Part shown: in pieces, positions 7,138-19,916 of the stretch
Position numbering within the stretch: the stretch's first letter is position 1
Layout of the letters: each line of letters starts with the position of its first letter
Assembly (NCBI GenBank): GCA_029210585.1
Contig: JARGFP010000013.1
Location: 43,931-107,930 of the forward strand
Reading direction: 5' to 3'
Length of the DNA: 64,000 bases
DNA from: Bacteroidales bacterium
GTDB lineage: Bacteria; Bacteroidota; Bacteroidia; Bacteroidales; GCA-2748055
The notes under the pieces: model-generated
Seen by the model: the letters and a program-made list of their open reading frames with translations, nothing else
Database searches by the model: none
Told to the model about the DNA's origin: nothing
Made by a program: the position numbers and the translations under genes

Positions 7138-8544
7138 CTATGTGTTCCGCATGGCAGCAGGCTGGAGATCGGTCAGCTCTTCGATCCGCACCATGCGGTT
7201 CTCCTCGATACTCTTGCGTGCTGCGATGCCGATAAGTACCGACATGGCACCATCCCTGGATCCGGCAGCATGCTGGTATGGATCGGCCATGCCCGGGTTC
7301 CTGAAGATTTTGTCCTGCAACCGCCGGTCTCCGCCACCATGTCCTCCACCACCACGCGGAACCCGTATTTTTTCGTAATCACTGAAATTGTCCATCACCA
7401 TCACCTCGTCGTAATCAGAAAATTCCTTCTCCGCCTTTTGTGACATTTCCTGTGCATGCAGTTCTGCCTGGTTTACTTTTTCCTCCCGTCTCCACGGGAT
7501 GTCCTGCCAGGAATCAATGCGCCCGGTGAACCCGTTGAATGCGACGCGCCATCCTTCATAAGGAGAATAGGTGGTCAGTGAATAGCTCACCTGCACGTCG
7601 TTGGCATACTTGATCTGGACAGCCATCTTGTCGTAGATGTCGATATCCTCGTTCCACAGGCAACGGTCACGGATGTACCCGTCGTAATGCTCATTTTCGA
7701 CGTACAGTTTCATCGCCATTTTGTCATTGGTGATGTCCCAGTAGAACTTGCATTTGTCTTTGTGCGGACAGCCGCGGCATTTCCCGGAGCGGAACGGATT
7801 GTTGTGCCCGTAGTGTTCCAGTTCGCCATGGGCAACCACCTCCACCGGGTCGCTGTCGATCCACCAGTTCAGCAGGTCGAAATGATGGGTGGCCTTGTGC
7901 ACCAGCAATGTTCCGCCCATGTCACGCAACCCATGCCATCGCCTGAAATAGGAAGCGCCATGGTACACGTTCAGGTACCAGTGAAAGTCGACCGATGTGA
8001 GCTTGCCAACCCGCTCCACGGCGAGCAGTTCCTTCAGCTTGGTGAAGTGGGGCGCCCACCTGTAATTGAATCCCATGATCAGCTTCTTCCCGCTTCTTCG
8101 TTCCGCATCGAGGATTCCCTGGCATTTTATTTCATCGGTGGTGAGGGGTTTTTCTGTGAGCACATCGCACCCCAGGTCCAGTCCCTTGATAATAAATTCG
8201 TGGTGTGTTGCATCAACAGTGGTGACAATGAGCAGGTCCGGTTTCACCGTCGTCATCATCAGGTCGAAATCGGTAAATACCGGGCAATCGGCCCCGATAT
8301 AGGATTTTCCGAAATCCAGTCTCCCGGGATTGATGTCACACAGGCCCACAAACTCCACCAGGTCGGCATACTGTTCCAGGATTCGCTTTCCCCAGAAGGA
8401 GGTACCCCTGATCCCGGTGCCGACCAGCGCAAGTTTCCTTTTGTTCCGGTTGGTCATTGCATATGCGGGGGTTGCAAGCAGTGCTCCCGTGGCCAGTCCG
8501 GAGGTGGCCAGGAACTGGCGCCTGTTCAGTTGTTGCTTTTTCAT
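7138..8544 (-). CDS. Tat-exported Gfo/Idh/MocA family oxidoreductase
   Basis: 468 residues. The N-terminus is a twin-arginine signal (LNRRQFLATSGLATGALLATPAYA), so the protein is exported folded with its nicotinamide cofactor. A Rossmann domain follows (RKLALVGTGIRGTSFWGKRI, then EFVGLCDINPGRL, TVDATHHEF and the family motif LTEKPLTTDEI near residue 135). The C-terminal substrate domain has MGFNYRW and the H-K-A-T-H-H-F-D-L-L-N-W signature. An extra CRGCPHKDKCKF cluster (C-x2-C-x5-C) lies in the C-terminal half and could bind metal. Members act on sugars or sugar glycosides by NAD-dependent oxidation and some (GH109-like) cleave glycosides by a redox route. The substrate is not deducible; the nearby GH2 and sugar-kinase genes point to carbohydrate. 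Confidence 0.85.
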   Translation of the reverse strand: MKKQQLNRRQFLATSGLATGALLATPAYAMTNRNKRKLALVGTGIRGTSFWGKRILEQYADLVEFVGLCDINPGRLDFGKSYIGADCPVFTDFDLMMTTVKPDLLIVTTVDATHHEFIIKGLDLGCDVLTEKPLTTDEIKCQGILDAERRSGKKLIMGFNYRWAPHFTKLKELLAVERVGKLTSVDFHWYLNVYHGASYFRRWHGLRDMGGTLLVHKATHHFDLLNWWIDSDPVEVVAHGELEHYGHNNPFRSGKCRGCPHKDKCKFYWDITNDKMAMKLYVENEHYDGYIRDRCLWNEDIDIYDKMAVQIKYANDVQVSYSLTTYSPYEGWRVAFNGFTGRIDSWQDIPWRREEKVNQAELHAQEMSQKAEKEFSDYDEVMVMDNFSDYEKIRVPRGGGGHGGGDRRLQDKIFRNPGMADPYQHAAGSRDGAMSVLIGIAARKSIEENRMVRIEELTDLQPAAMRNT

Positions 8545-8663
8545 GCGTGCGGTTGTTTGTGGGTAATATGTATTCTGACCATAAATGTAGGAATTTTTAC
8601 TGTAGCTGCCGGATATTTGAAATATTCATCAGTAATTTTTAATGATTTTAATTGACAAAGTGG

Positions 8664-8697
8664 TCTGTGGATAATGTGTCTTAAATACTTACATTTG
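8664..8697 (+). promoter_or_regulatory. Promoter of the nucleotidyltransferase-kinase pair
   Basis: TACATTTG at 8690-8697 is an exact match to the Bacteroidota -7 consensus TAnnTTTG; TCTG at 8664-8667, 22 bases upstream, is a near match to the -33 TTTG. Transcription would begin near 8704, which rules out an ATG at 8700 and supports the start at 8736. Confidence 0.5.
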
Positions 8698-8735
8698 TAA
8701 TGAAAATTACTCACCTACGAAAATTTGAACAGAAT

Positions 8736-9635
8736 ATGAAACCTACTTTGTTAGTCCTGGCAGCAGGAATGGGAAGCCGTTATGGTGGACAGAAACAGAC
8801 CGATGCATTCGGACCCTCCGGGGAAACGATTACCGATTATTCCATCTACGACGGGCTGAATGCCGGTTTCGGGAAGGTGGTATTTGTGATTGCCCCCAGG
8901 ATGGAGGAGGAATTCAAGAATGACTATATCAAACGGTTCCCGTCCGACCTGCAGGTGGAATATGTAATCCAGGATGTGAAGAATGTGCCGGAAGGTTTCA
9001 GCGTACCGGAATCGCGTGTCAAACCATGGGGTACGGCACATGCTGTTCTGATGGCCAGGGATGTGATCAGGGAGCCTTTTGCCGTGATCAATGCCGATGA
9101 CTTTTATGGCAGGGAATCCTACCGGATCATGCACGATTTCCTGGTGCAGGCCCGGCCGGGGGAATACAGCCTCATCGGGTTCACGCTTTCCAAAACGGTT
9201 TCAGAACACGGCTCCGTGGCCCGGGGGGTATGCGAAACCGATGAAAATGAATTTCTCACCCAGATTGTGGAACGGACAAAAATATTCAGCAAAGAAGGGA
9301 AGATATGGTACGAAGACGAGGACGGCAGCATCCACGATCTTTCACCGGAGGTAAAGGTTTCCATGAATTTGTTCGGATTCACGCCGGATATTTTTGAACA
9401 CCTCGACAAACAATTCCGCGCATATATCGAAAAAAACATCAACAGTGCCAAGGCTGAATTTTTCATTCCATATGTTGCAGATAACCTGATCCGCAACAAT
9501 GAAGCATCCTTCCAGGTGCTCGGCACTCCCGAATCCTGGTTTGGAGTTACGTACCAGGACGACAGGCCGCATGTGCTCAATATGATCAGCAGGCTCGTTG
9601 AAGTGGGAGTCTACCCGACACCTTTGTGGAAATAA
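8736..9635 (+). CDS. Sugar-phosphate nucleotidyltransferase
   Basis: 299 residues from ATG 8736, chosen because it opens directly with the nucleotide-binding signature MKPTLLVLAAGMGSRYGGQKQ and because the promoter lies just upstream. The fold is the NTP_transferase GT-A type: G-x-G-x-R near residues 11-15, the INADDFYG metal-binding Asp pair near residue 115, and AVLMARDVI. Such enzymes join a sugar 1-phosphate to NTP, releasing pyrophosphate. It is translationally linked to the next gene (stop TAA 9633-9635 overlaps its ATG at 9635). The pair nucleotidyltransferase plus APH-fold kinase matches a sugar kinase followed by activation of the sugar 1-phosphate, as in N-acetylhexosamine salvage. 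Confidence 0.85.
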   Translation: MKPTLLVLAAGMGSRYGGQKQTDAFGPSGETITDYSIYDGLNAGFGKVVFVIAPRMEEEFKNDYIKRFPSDLQVEYVIQDVKNVPEGFSVPESRVKPWGTAHAVLMARDVIREPFAVINADDFYGRESYRIMHDFLVQARPGEYSLIGFTLSKTVSEHGSVARGVCETDENEFLTQIVERTKIFSKEGKIWYEDEDGSIHDLSPEVKVSMNLFGFTPDIFEHLDKQFRAYIEKNINSAKAEFFIPYVADNLIRNNEASFQVLGTPESWFGVTYQDDRPHVLNMISRLVEVGVYPTPLWK

Positions 9636-10744
9636 TGATGGAACAGCTGATAGAAGAGTTATTGAAATCCTATGGACTTGACCCTGCCACGATGGAGGTC
9701 AGGCCTATGGGACAGGGACATATTCACGATACCTACCTCGTTGAACACAGGGACGACCCGGGTCCGCCGCTGATGCTGCAGAAGATGAACAATTACGTGT
9801 TCAGGGATATCCCGGTGCTGATGCGCAATATGGAACTGGTTTCCGAACATATCGCTTTCAAGAACAGGAGGGCGGGAAAGGACCCTGCCCGGAACGGCAT
9901 CCTGCTGCTTGAGGCCGAAGGCGGGAAAAGTTATATCGGCAATGATGAATCCGGTTACTGGCGCATGTTCTGGTTCATTGAAGATCAGAAATCCTATGAG
10001 ATCGCAGAGAATGAAAAAATCGCTTTTGAAGGCGGAAAGGCCATCGCGCATTTTCAGTCCATGCTTACCGATCTTGATCCCTTAAAAATAGGCGATACCA
10101 TCCCGGAGTTCCACCAACTGGATGCGCGCGTGCAGCAACTGAAGCAGGCCATCGAAAACGCCCCGGCAGACAGGCTGGGAAAGGCGGGTCCCATGATTGG
10201 GCTGGCAGAAAAGCACCTTGCACCGGTCGCAGCGCTGTACGAGGCGTCCAGGGAGGGGGATGTGCCGGTGCGGATTACCCACAACGACACCAAGTTCAAC
10301 AATATCCTGTTCGGACAAGACGATACGGTAACCTGCATGATCGACCTCGATACCGTGATGAAGGGGTATGCCTGGTTTGATTTTGCGGATGCACTCCGGA
10401 CCTGCGCGAGCCGGGCCACCGAGGAGGAAACCGATATGCACAGGGTCGGTTTCAACATCGATATTTACCGGGCATTTGCGAAAGGCTATCTCTCTGAAGC
10501 ACATGTGTTCCTTACCGCCGACGAAAAGGCATTGCTCCATGCTGCGCCGCTTGCGTTCACCTATATCCAGGCGATCCGGTTCCTGGCCGATTACCTGAAT
10601 GGCGATGTCTATTATAAAACCAGCAGGGAGGACCAGAACCTGACCAGGACCGAAAACCAGTTCACGCTCATGCGCAGCATCCTCGACCAGCAGGAGGAGA
10701 TGAAAAAGATCATCGCCGAATTGTCGGCGGAACTGCAGTGTTAG
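9635..10744 (+). CDS. APH-fold sugar kinase, NahK-like
   Basis: About 369 residues; the ATGs at 9635 and 9638 both lie at the TAATG junction with the previous gene, while a GTG at 9626 would lie inside it. The phosphotransferase (aminoglycoside kinase-like) fold shows the Brenner-type catalytic motif ITHNDTKFNNILF (catalytic Asp near residue 215), followed by the metal-binding CMIDLDTVMKGYAWFDFADALR. The early QGHIHDTYLV and MLQKMN segments are typical of N-acetylhexosamine 1-kinase relatives. Expected reaction: anomeric phosphorylation of a hexosamine or hexose freed by the nearby glycosidases. Exact substrate is inferred from context only. Confidence 0.8.
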   Translation: MMEQLIEELLKSYGLDPATMEVRPMGQGHIHDTYLVEHRDDPGPPLMLQKMNNYVFRDIPVLMRNMELVSEHIAFKNRRAGKDPARNGILLLEAEGGKSYIGNDESGYWRMFWFIEDQKSYEIAENEKIAFEGGKAIAHFQSMLTDLDPLKIGDTIPEFHQLDARVQQLKQAIENAPADRLGKAGPMIGLAEKHLAPVAALYEASREGDVPVRITHNDTKFNNILFGQDDTVTCMIDLDTVMKGYAWFDFADALRTCASRATEEETDMHRVGFNIDIYRAFAKGYLSEAHVFLTADEKALLHAAPLAFTYIQAIRFLADYLNGDVYYKTSREDQNLTRTENQFTLMRSILDQQEEMKKIIAELSAELQC

Positions 10745-10771
10745 CAGTTCCCTGAAGAGCTGCCTGATAGT

Positions 10772-14011
<3,240 letters not shown>

Positions 14012-14027
14012 AACCCTTTGTCAGCAA

Positions 14028-14957
14028 ATGAATCCTGAGAAACTGAAAAATACCTTGCTTGCCATTGCGGCCTGCCTGTTGTGGTCCTCGGCATTCGTGG
14101 GGATCAAGATCGGGCTGCCCTATACCACGCCATTGCAATTTGCCGGGACCAGGTTTTTTATCTCCGGGTTGCTGGTATTGCCGGTCGCCATTTATTACAA
14201 TCCCCGGTTCGTGCAGATCTTCATGACAAATTACCGGTTCATCCTGTTCCTCGGCTTGCTGCAAACGTTCCTGCAATACGCGCTTTTTTACACGGGGATC
14301 GATAAAGTACCCGGATCGGTGGGAGCCATCGTGATTGGCTCGGGACCGCTGTTCATTGCCATCGTGGCCCATTTTTTTGTCCCGGGAGATACGATGAACC
14401 TCAAAAAAGCAGGGATCATCCTGTTCGGATTCTCCGGGATCATCCTGGTGAGTCTTGGCAGGAATGAAGGGATTGACAATGCAGTGCGGCTTGCAGGAAT
14501 CCTGATCCTGGTGGGGAACAATATCATTTCAGGATTCTCAAATGTTATTATTGCCCTGGAGAAGAAAAAGATTCCTCCGCTGGTATTGAGTTCAATATCG
14601 ATGATTTTCGGCGGACTGTTACTGTTCCTGTTTTCCATCCCGGTGGAAGGGCTGGATCTTTCACCCAAGCCATTGCCCTATTACCTCTCGCTGGGCTGGC
14701 TCAGTATACTGTCTGCGCTGGCCATATCCATCTGGGTGATCCTGCTGAAAAAGCCGGATGTGAAGGTTTCTGACCTGAACATGTGGAAATTCCTGATCCC
14801 CGTATCCGGCGCCATCCTGGCATGGACCATTCTGCCCGGTGAATCCCCCGACCTGTTGTCGGTCCTTGGCATGGTCATCACAGCCATCACATTGATTATT
14901 ATCAGCAGGAACCAGTTAATTGCCGGTGCAAATGGGTATGGGAAACGTGCGAAATGA
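14028..14957 (+). CDS. EamA/DMT-family transporter
   Basis: 309 residues with about ten hydrophobic helices and two EamA repeats (first half starting LLAIAACLLWSSAFVGIKIGL, second starting LAGILILVGNNIISGFSNVII). Motifs such as FAGTRFFISGLLVLP and PGSVGAIVIGSGPLFIAIVAHFF are typical of drug/metabolite exporters of the inner membrane. The substrate cannot be read from sequence. It starts 16 bases after the LacZ-like stop, so it is probably co-transcribed with it; the sensor kinase starts 33 bases further on. Confidence 0.88.
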   Translation: MNPEKLKNTLLAIAACLLWSSAFVGIKIGLPYTTPLQFAGTRFFISGLLVLPVAIYYNPRFVQIFMTNYRFILFLGLLQTFLQYALFYTGIDKVPGSVGAIVIGSGPLFIAIVAHFFVPGDTMNLKKAGIILFGFSGIILVSLGRNEGIDNAVRLAGILILVGNNIISGFSNVIIALEKKKIPPLVLSSISMIFGGLLLFLFSIPVEGLDLSPKPLPYYLSLGWLSILSALAISIWVILLKKPDVKVSDLNMWKFLIPVSGAILAWTILPGESPDLLSVLGMVITAITLIIISRNQLIAGANGYGKRAK

Positions 14958-14990
14958 TTAGTTTAGCAGTTCAAAAACGATTGCCCCGCT

Positions 14991-17045
14991 GTGGAATATA
15001 GAAGAAGCATATTTCTTTTTGTCCTGACCATGTGCATGTCTCTGAACCAGGCTGTCGGGCAGCCTGTTGCCAGGGAGGGAGTACTGGATTTGCGCGGCTA
15101 TGATCTGCGGGAACAGGGACCCCTGGATGTGCAGGGAGAATGGCGTTTTTTCTGGAGGGAGCTGATCGATCCCGTTGGTCATGCAGATACTTCGGGGATC
15201 CTGGTGCATGTACCGGCGGCATGGAAGCAGATGAAAGACCAGGTTCCGGGAATCTCCGCCAAAGGATTTGCTTCCTATCAGCTGGAGATACTGGTTCCAC
15301 CCGGACTTGAGAACCTGGCTTTCCGTTTTACCGAAGTATTTTCTGGGTCGGGCTACTATATCAACGGACGGAACATCGGCTTCAACGGGCTTCCCGGCAC
15401 CAATAAATACCAGGCAGTATTTGGCTACGCGCCAACAATGCACGTGGTCCCTGTGAGGGATACGGTCCTCGACCTGGTGGTGCACGTCTCCAATTTTGAG
15501 CACCGTTCCGGCGGACTCAGGGGAAGTGTAGAGATCGGGACTCCCATGCAGATCTTGTCGGCCAGTTCCGGGAGGCAATACAGGGATTACTTCCTGCTTG
15601 GGGCATTCCTGGTCATCGGCATCTATTTTATGGGATTGTACCTGATGGGTGCGCGGTTGTATATTCTTTTCTTTTCCCTGATCGGCCTGGTGATGTCTTT
15701 CCGGATCCTGATCCTCAGTGACGGTTCATTGGAAGCAGGTGACTGGATCTCCGGGATCAGCAGACTCAGGATGGAATACCTGAGTTTTGATTTCCTGGTC
15801 CCGCTGTTCGTGATGATGGTTCGCTTTCTTTTTCCAAATGATTTCCCCACCAGGTTATTCAGGATCATCATCTGGGTGTGTGCCCTGATGATCGTGCTGG
15901 TGATTGTCGCTCCTGTAAGCCTCTTTTCCCAGGTTTTCAGTTATTATATGGTGTTTGTGGTGATTACGGCCGGCGTGCTTCTTTATGTTCTGGCAGTTGC
16001 CTGGTTACGGGGGAGAACCTATGCACCGGCATTTGTTGTCGGCATCAGCATTGCGGCCATCGGGGCGGTAATTGATATGCTGAATGTTGCGGACATCACC
16101 GAGACGGGACTGATCTCACATGTTACGATGTTTCTTTTTCTGCTGATCTATGCATTTGTATTTTCAGAAAAAAACAACGAAGAGGCGAAACGCAACAAAC
16201 TCATTTCCGACGAGCTCATGCATCGCCACCAGGAGCTGGAAAGCAAGGCGGAAACGGATGAAAGGCAACTCCGGGAACGCGTGGAAGCGCTGCGCTCATG
16301 CAGGGAAGATCTCCGGAAAAGCAGGGAAGCCCTGGAAACGGGCATCGATTTGCGCAATAAGTTTTTCACGGTGCTTGGACATGATATCAAGGCGCCCGTT
16401 GGATATATGAAGCAGGTGGTCGATATGATGCTCAGCGGCGATGTCGAAGCATCAGAGCAGGAGGAGTTGCTGAAACTCGTATCCAACAGTTCACATGCTA
16501 CCCTGAACCTGTTGGATAACCTGATTTTCTGGGGACGTACACAGTCAGGTGAGCTGAAAAGTATGGCTGTGCAGTTCCCGCTGGACAAGATCCTCAGCGA
16601 GACCACGGAATTGTTCGACCTGCCTTTGAAGGACAAACAGATCACGCTGGTAAAGGAGATTCCGGACGAACTCAGGCTGTATGCAGACAAGGAGCAGGCG
16701 AAGCTGGTTCTCCGTAACCTGTTGTCCAACGCGATCAAGTTCACCAGGACCGGTGGCAGGATCCTGATCCGGGGCATTGCGGACCAGGCGGGCAACCAGA
16801 CATGGATCGAGATCGAGGACAACGGGGTGGGGATTCCTCCCGGGGAACTGAAGGAACTCCTGTCCTCCCAGGAGATCAACTCCACGGAAGGCACCAGGAA
16901 GGAAAAGGGTACCGGCATCGGGCTGAAATTGTGCAGGGAGCTGACAGCGTTGAACCACGGGACGCTGGAGATTCAAAGTGAAGCCGGTAAAGGCGCACTG
17001 TTCCGTATAGTGCTTCCGATGCACCCGCCGCCACACCTGCCCTGA
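14991..17045 (+). CDS. 7TMR-DISM sensor histidine kinase
   Basis: 684 residues from GTG 14991; this start gives a proper signal peptide (RRSIFLFVLTMCMSLNQAVGQ). Residues 30-185 form a 7TMR-DISM extracellular domain, a galactose-binding-like jelly roll (LDVQGEWRFFWRELIDP, AWKQM, NGLPGTNKYQAVFGYAP). Seven membrane helices follow (about 193-390), then a coiled coil, HisKA with H464 in FFTVLGHDIKAPVGYMKQV, and HATPase_c with N580 (NLLSNAIKFT), D610 (EDNGVGIPP) and G2 (GTGIGLKLC). It is a complete kinase without receiver. The extracellular lectin-like domain and the glycosidase context suggest sensing of a carbohydrate. No response regulator is adjacent. Confidence 0.88.
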   Translation: MEYRRSIFLFVLTMCMSLNQAVGQPVAREGVLDLRGYDLREQGPLDVQGEWRFFWRELIDPVGHADTSGILVHVPAAWKQMKDQVPGISAKGFASYQLEILVPPGLENLAFRFTEVFSGSGYYINGRNIGFNGLPGTNKYQAVFGYAPTMHVVPVRDTVLDLVVHVSNFEHRSGGLRGSVEIGTPMQILSASSGRQYRDYFLLGAFLVIGIYFMGLYLMGARLYILFFSLIGLVMSFRILILSDGSLEAGDWISGISRLRMEYLSFDFLVPLFVMMVRFLFPNDFPTRLFRIIIWVCALMIVLVIVAPVSLFSQVFSYYMVFVVITAGVLLYVLAVAWLRGRTYAPAFVVGISIAAIGAVIDMLNVADITETGLISHVTMFLFLLIYAFVFSEKNNEEAKRNKLISDELMHRHQELESKAETDERQLRERVEALRSCREDLRKSREALETGIDLRNKFFTVLGHDIKAPVGYMKQVVDMMLSGDVEASEQEELLKLVSNSSHATLNLLDNLIFWGRTQSGELKSMAVQFPLDKILSETTELFDLPLKDKQITLVKEIPDELRLYADKEQAKLVLRNLLSNAIKFTRTGGRILIRGIADQAGNQTWIEIEDNGVGIPPGELKELLSSQEINSTEGTRKEKGTGIGLKLCRELTALNHGTLEIQSEAGKGALFRIVLPMHPPPHLP

Positions 17046-17142
17046 GCAACATTCATCTAACTGCACGGTGATCATGCCGGGAAGACCCGGCAATGCGCCT
17101 GCTGCACGGATCCTGAGCATTGGTCACATCATCACAGCACCG

Positions 17143-17463
17143 TTATGCGTTCCATTCCAGGTTCCCGGTTTTTTTCTCCAGCACCTTGCCTGCCTTAATG
17201 GTCCTGCGTTCGATCGTATTCTCCTCCATGTCGAGGCGGTCCACCACCAGGGTGTATTCGGGAATATCGGCCGATTTTTCCGTGATGATGCTGATCACGC
17301 TGTCGGGATCATCAATACTGATGGTGGCAGAATACTGTGCTGCCTCCCGGTCCCTGAATATATGATCGGTGTGGTGTTCCATCCGCAGGGTATAATGAAT
17401 GTCACGTTGCAGTTCCGGGGAGAGTGTTTCGATGGTTTTTACCGTGAGGACTTTCATGTGCAT
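17143..17463 (-). CDS. Small uncharacterised protein following the DUF4982-type GH2 gene
   Basis: 106 residues (or 104 from the second Met), acidic, no signal peptide or membrane segment, with LVVDRLDMEENTIERRTI near the middle. Starts 8 bases after the GH2 stop codon in the same direction, so it belongs to the same transcript. I do not recognise a family. The ordered beta-strand-like composition and the tight spacing argue for a real gene. Confidence 0.6.
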   Translation of the reverse strand: MHMKVLTVKTIETLSPELQRDIHYTLRMEHHTDHIFRDREAAQYSATISIDDPDSVISIITEKSADIPEYTLVVDRLDMEENTIERRTIKAGKVLEKKTGNLEWNA

Positions 17464-17471
17464 ATGGTTTT

Positions 17472-19904
17472 TTATTCCTGTTCGGGTGATACGGATGATA
17501 CAGTTACCTCGGCAGATTTCAGGCCGTCGGATTTTGCCCTGATGATCAGGTCTCCGGGCTCCATGGCCGACTGGATGATCAGGAGGTGCCTGCCGTTGCG
17601 CACCCCTTTTGCTGTAGCACGATGGGATGTATGGTCGTTGGGATCCCCGTTGTCGATCACCCTGATCTTTCCCGGACCGCTCAGCTGGTAGCTGATGGTG
17701 TTGCTGGCGGAGGGGGAGGTGATGCCGTCTTCGTCGGTGACACGGGTTTCGATGTGGACCACATCCTGTCCGTCGGCGATCATCTCTGTCCTGTCCGGTT
17801 CCATCAGGATCATGTACGGAGGTCCGGCCGTGACCAGTGAATCCATTACATACAGTACCGATCCGTCTGCATCCCGGTAAGTGGCCCTGGCAGTGATGGC
17901 GCCCGGTTTGAATGCCACCCGTGTTTTGATGACCCCGTCTTCGAAGTTTTTCCGCGCAAACAGGTCCAGGAGCGAGTCGTTGAGGGTCAGTTCCACTTCA
18001 GGACAATTGCTGTACACCACCACCTGCAAATCCCTGCCTTGCTCGTTGAAGTTCCAGTGACGCACCACCGGGGCGCCTGCCCACGGGATCTGCCAGCTGG
18101 TGCTGTTGTTCAGCGAGTCCACCAGTTCCCGGTCCACCACGGCGATTTTCACCATGGGTGTTTCCGAATAAATACTTTGGGTGTAATACGCATAAGGTTT
18201 CACTTCACCGTTGGTTTTCAGCAGTCCGTTGTAGAAGGACCTGTTGGGCCAGGATGCCGATTCTCCGAAATAGTCGATGCCTGCCCAGATGAATTGTCCG
18301 ACTACGAAAGTGTCCATTTTCATCCAGGAATTGTCAAGGTAGCTGATCTCTCCGTAGTCCGGCATGCGGCGCTCGCTGTACGCTTTTGTTTCCGAAGCCA
18401 GCCAGATCAGGTCGGGGTATTGTTCATGCCAGGAGGCAAAGGAATCCGTCCTGTAATTGTAGCTCACCAGGGGTTCCACGTGGATGTAGCCGGAGGGGAG
18501 TTCGTGGCCGCGCTTTGGTGAAGCAGGGTGCAGTCCACAGGTGATCATCCTGCTGCTGTCGACGGACCGTGTAAGGGCCGCGAGCGTTTTGTACCATTCC
18601 ACGCCAGCTTCCGGGGCCTCCAGCTGTTCAATGGTTTCGTTCCCCATGCTCCATGCGATGACCGAAGGATGGTTGAAATCACGCCTGATGAAATAGGCAA
18701 GGTCTTCCTTCCAGGTGTTTTTGAAATCAAACGGACTGGCAGGTTTGTCACGCTGTTGCTCCCACTTGTCGTACATTTCCCCGATGACCAGGAATCCCAT
18801 GCGGTCACACAGGTCCAGCAATCCGGAAGAATGCGGATTGTGGGACAATCGCAGGGCATTCACACCCAGTAGTTTTAGCTTTTTGAGCCGGTATTCCCAT
18901 GTGGCATCCGGAACCGCTGCGCCAAGCGCACCGCCATCGTGGTGCAGGCAGACCCCTTTGAGCCAGACTTTTTTACCATTCAGGATAAAACCCGAATCGG
19001 GGGAGAAGGCGATATCGCGGATGCCGAATTTCGTTGCAACCTGGTCGGTAACCGTTTTCCTGTTCACCAGGTAGGTGTTCAGCTCATATTGTGCGGGATC
19101 TTTATCGGACCACAGCTGCGGATCGGAAACCAGGTGTTCCGCTCGCACGGTCGACCGGCTGTTTTCCTTTGCATTTGCCGTGGTGATGGTGCTGCTGACC
19201 AGGTTGCCGGAGGGCGTCACCAGGTCAGAACGGATACTGTACCGCCTGGAACGGTTTTCGCTGTTCATCACATCGGTTTCTGCGATTACATAGCGGTTGC
19301 CGTCACGCACTTCTGTTGTGATGCGGGTGTTGTGGACAGGGAAGTGCAGGTTTTCGGTGGCGACCAGCCTTACGTGCCTGTAGATTCCTGCACCTGAATA
19401 CCACCGGTCGGCAGGCATGCTCGAACAGTCGGTCCTGACGGCGACAACGTTGATGGTATCTTTCCTTACGAACGGGGTGATGTCGAAGTGAAACCCGATA
19501 TAACCGTATTTGTGTTCACCGAGGTTGTTGCCGTTGACCCATACATCTGCGTTCATATACACGCCTTCGAATACCAGGTAGAACTTTTCCTTTTCGTCGT
19601 ATGCGCCAATGTACAGGTCTTTCCGGTACCAGGCCACCCCACCCGGGTAGAAGCCTCCTGCCGTTCCCGAGGGATTGTCCCTGCTGACCTCCCGGGTGAT
19701 CATCCAGTCGTGCGGCAGGGAGACGAATTCCCATTCGGAGTCGTCATATTGCACCGTGCTGTATGCGGGATCATCTCCCTGCATGAATTTCCAGTTCAGG
19801 TCGATGCGTTCATCCACACGGTCGGCTGTATCATCCTTTCGCGTGATCAGCAGAGCCGATCCGGCGACAAGTATGAGCAGCAATATCCAGTGAAATGGCT
19901 TCAT
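17472..19904 (-). CDS. GH2 glycosidase with DUF4982 and Ig-like C-terminal domains
   Basis: 810 residues. The N-terminal hydrophobic segment (HWILLLILVAGSALLITR) lacks a clear cleavage site or lipobox and may be a membrane anchor. The GH2 sugar-binding domain follows (DLNWKFMQGDDPAYS, VSLPHDWMI, GGVAWYRKDLYI). TIM barrel: acid/base E423 in VIAWSMGNETIEQ, nucleophile E505 in IWLASETKAYSER. After the barrel come a DUF4982-like domain (LQVVVYSNCPEVELTLNDSL) and a GH2 C-terminal/invasin-like domain (GQDVVHIETRVTDEDG...). This architecture is common in beta-galactosidases of Bacteroidota acting on polysaccharide side chains. It follows the SatD gene by 12 bases. Whether the substrate is galactoside or another beta-linked sugar is open. 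Confidence 0.88.
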   Translation of the reverse strand: MKPFHWILLLILVAGSALLITRKDDTADRVDERIDLNWKFMQGDDPAYSTVQYDDSEWEFVSLPHDWMITREVSRDNPSGTAGGFYPGGVAWYRKDLYIGAYDEKEKFYLVFEGVYMNADVWVNGNNLGEHKYGYIGFHFDITPFVRKDTINVVAVRTDCSSMPADRWYSGAGIYRHVRLVATENLHFPVHNTRITTEVRDGNRYVIAETDVMNSENRSRRYSIRSDLVTPSGNLVSSTITTANAKENSRSTVRAEHLVSDPQLWSDKDPAQYELNTYLVNRKTVTDQVATKFGIRDIAFSPDSGFILNGKKVWLKGVCLHHDGGALGAAVPDATWEYRLKKLKLLGVNALRLSHNPHSSGLLDLCDRMGFLVIGEMYDKWEQQRDKPASPFDFKNTWKEDLAYFIRRDFNHPSVIAWSMGNETIEQLEAPEAGVEWYKTLAALTRSVDSSRMITCGLHPASPKRGHELPSGYIHVEPLVSYNYRTDSFASWHEQYPDLIWLASETKAYSERRMPDYGEISYLDNSWMKMDTFVVGQFIWAGIDYFGESASWPNRSFYNGLLKTNGEVKPYAYYTQSIYSETPMVKIAVVDRELVDSLNNSTSWQIPWAGAPVVRHWNFNEQGRDLQVVVYSNCPEVELTLNDSLLDLFARKNFEDGVIKTRVAFKPGAITARATYRDADGSVLYVMDSLVTAGPPYMILMEPDRTEMIADGQDVVHIETRVTDEDGITSPSASNTISYQLSGPGKIRVIDNGDPNDHTSHRATAKGVRNGRHLLIIQSAMEPGDLIIRAKSDGLKSAEVTVSSVSPEQE

Positions 19905-19916
19905 CGTTTGCCCGGT

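Noticed and set aside
14081..16410. Many long open frames opposite or shifted to the LacZ, kinase, CotH and metzincin genes
   Set aside because: They lie fully inside well-supported genes and have no conserved motifs; expected in GC-rich coding DNA.
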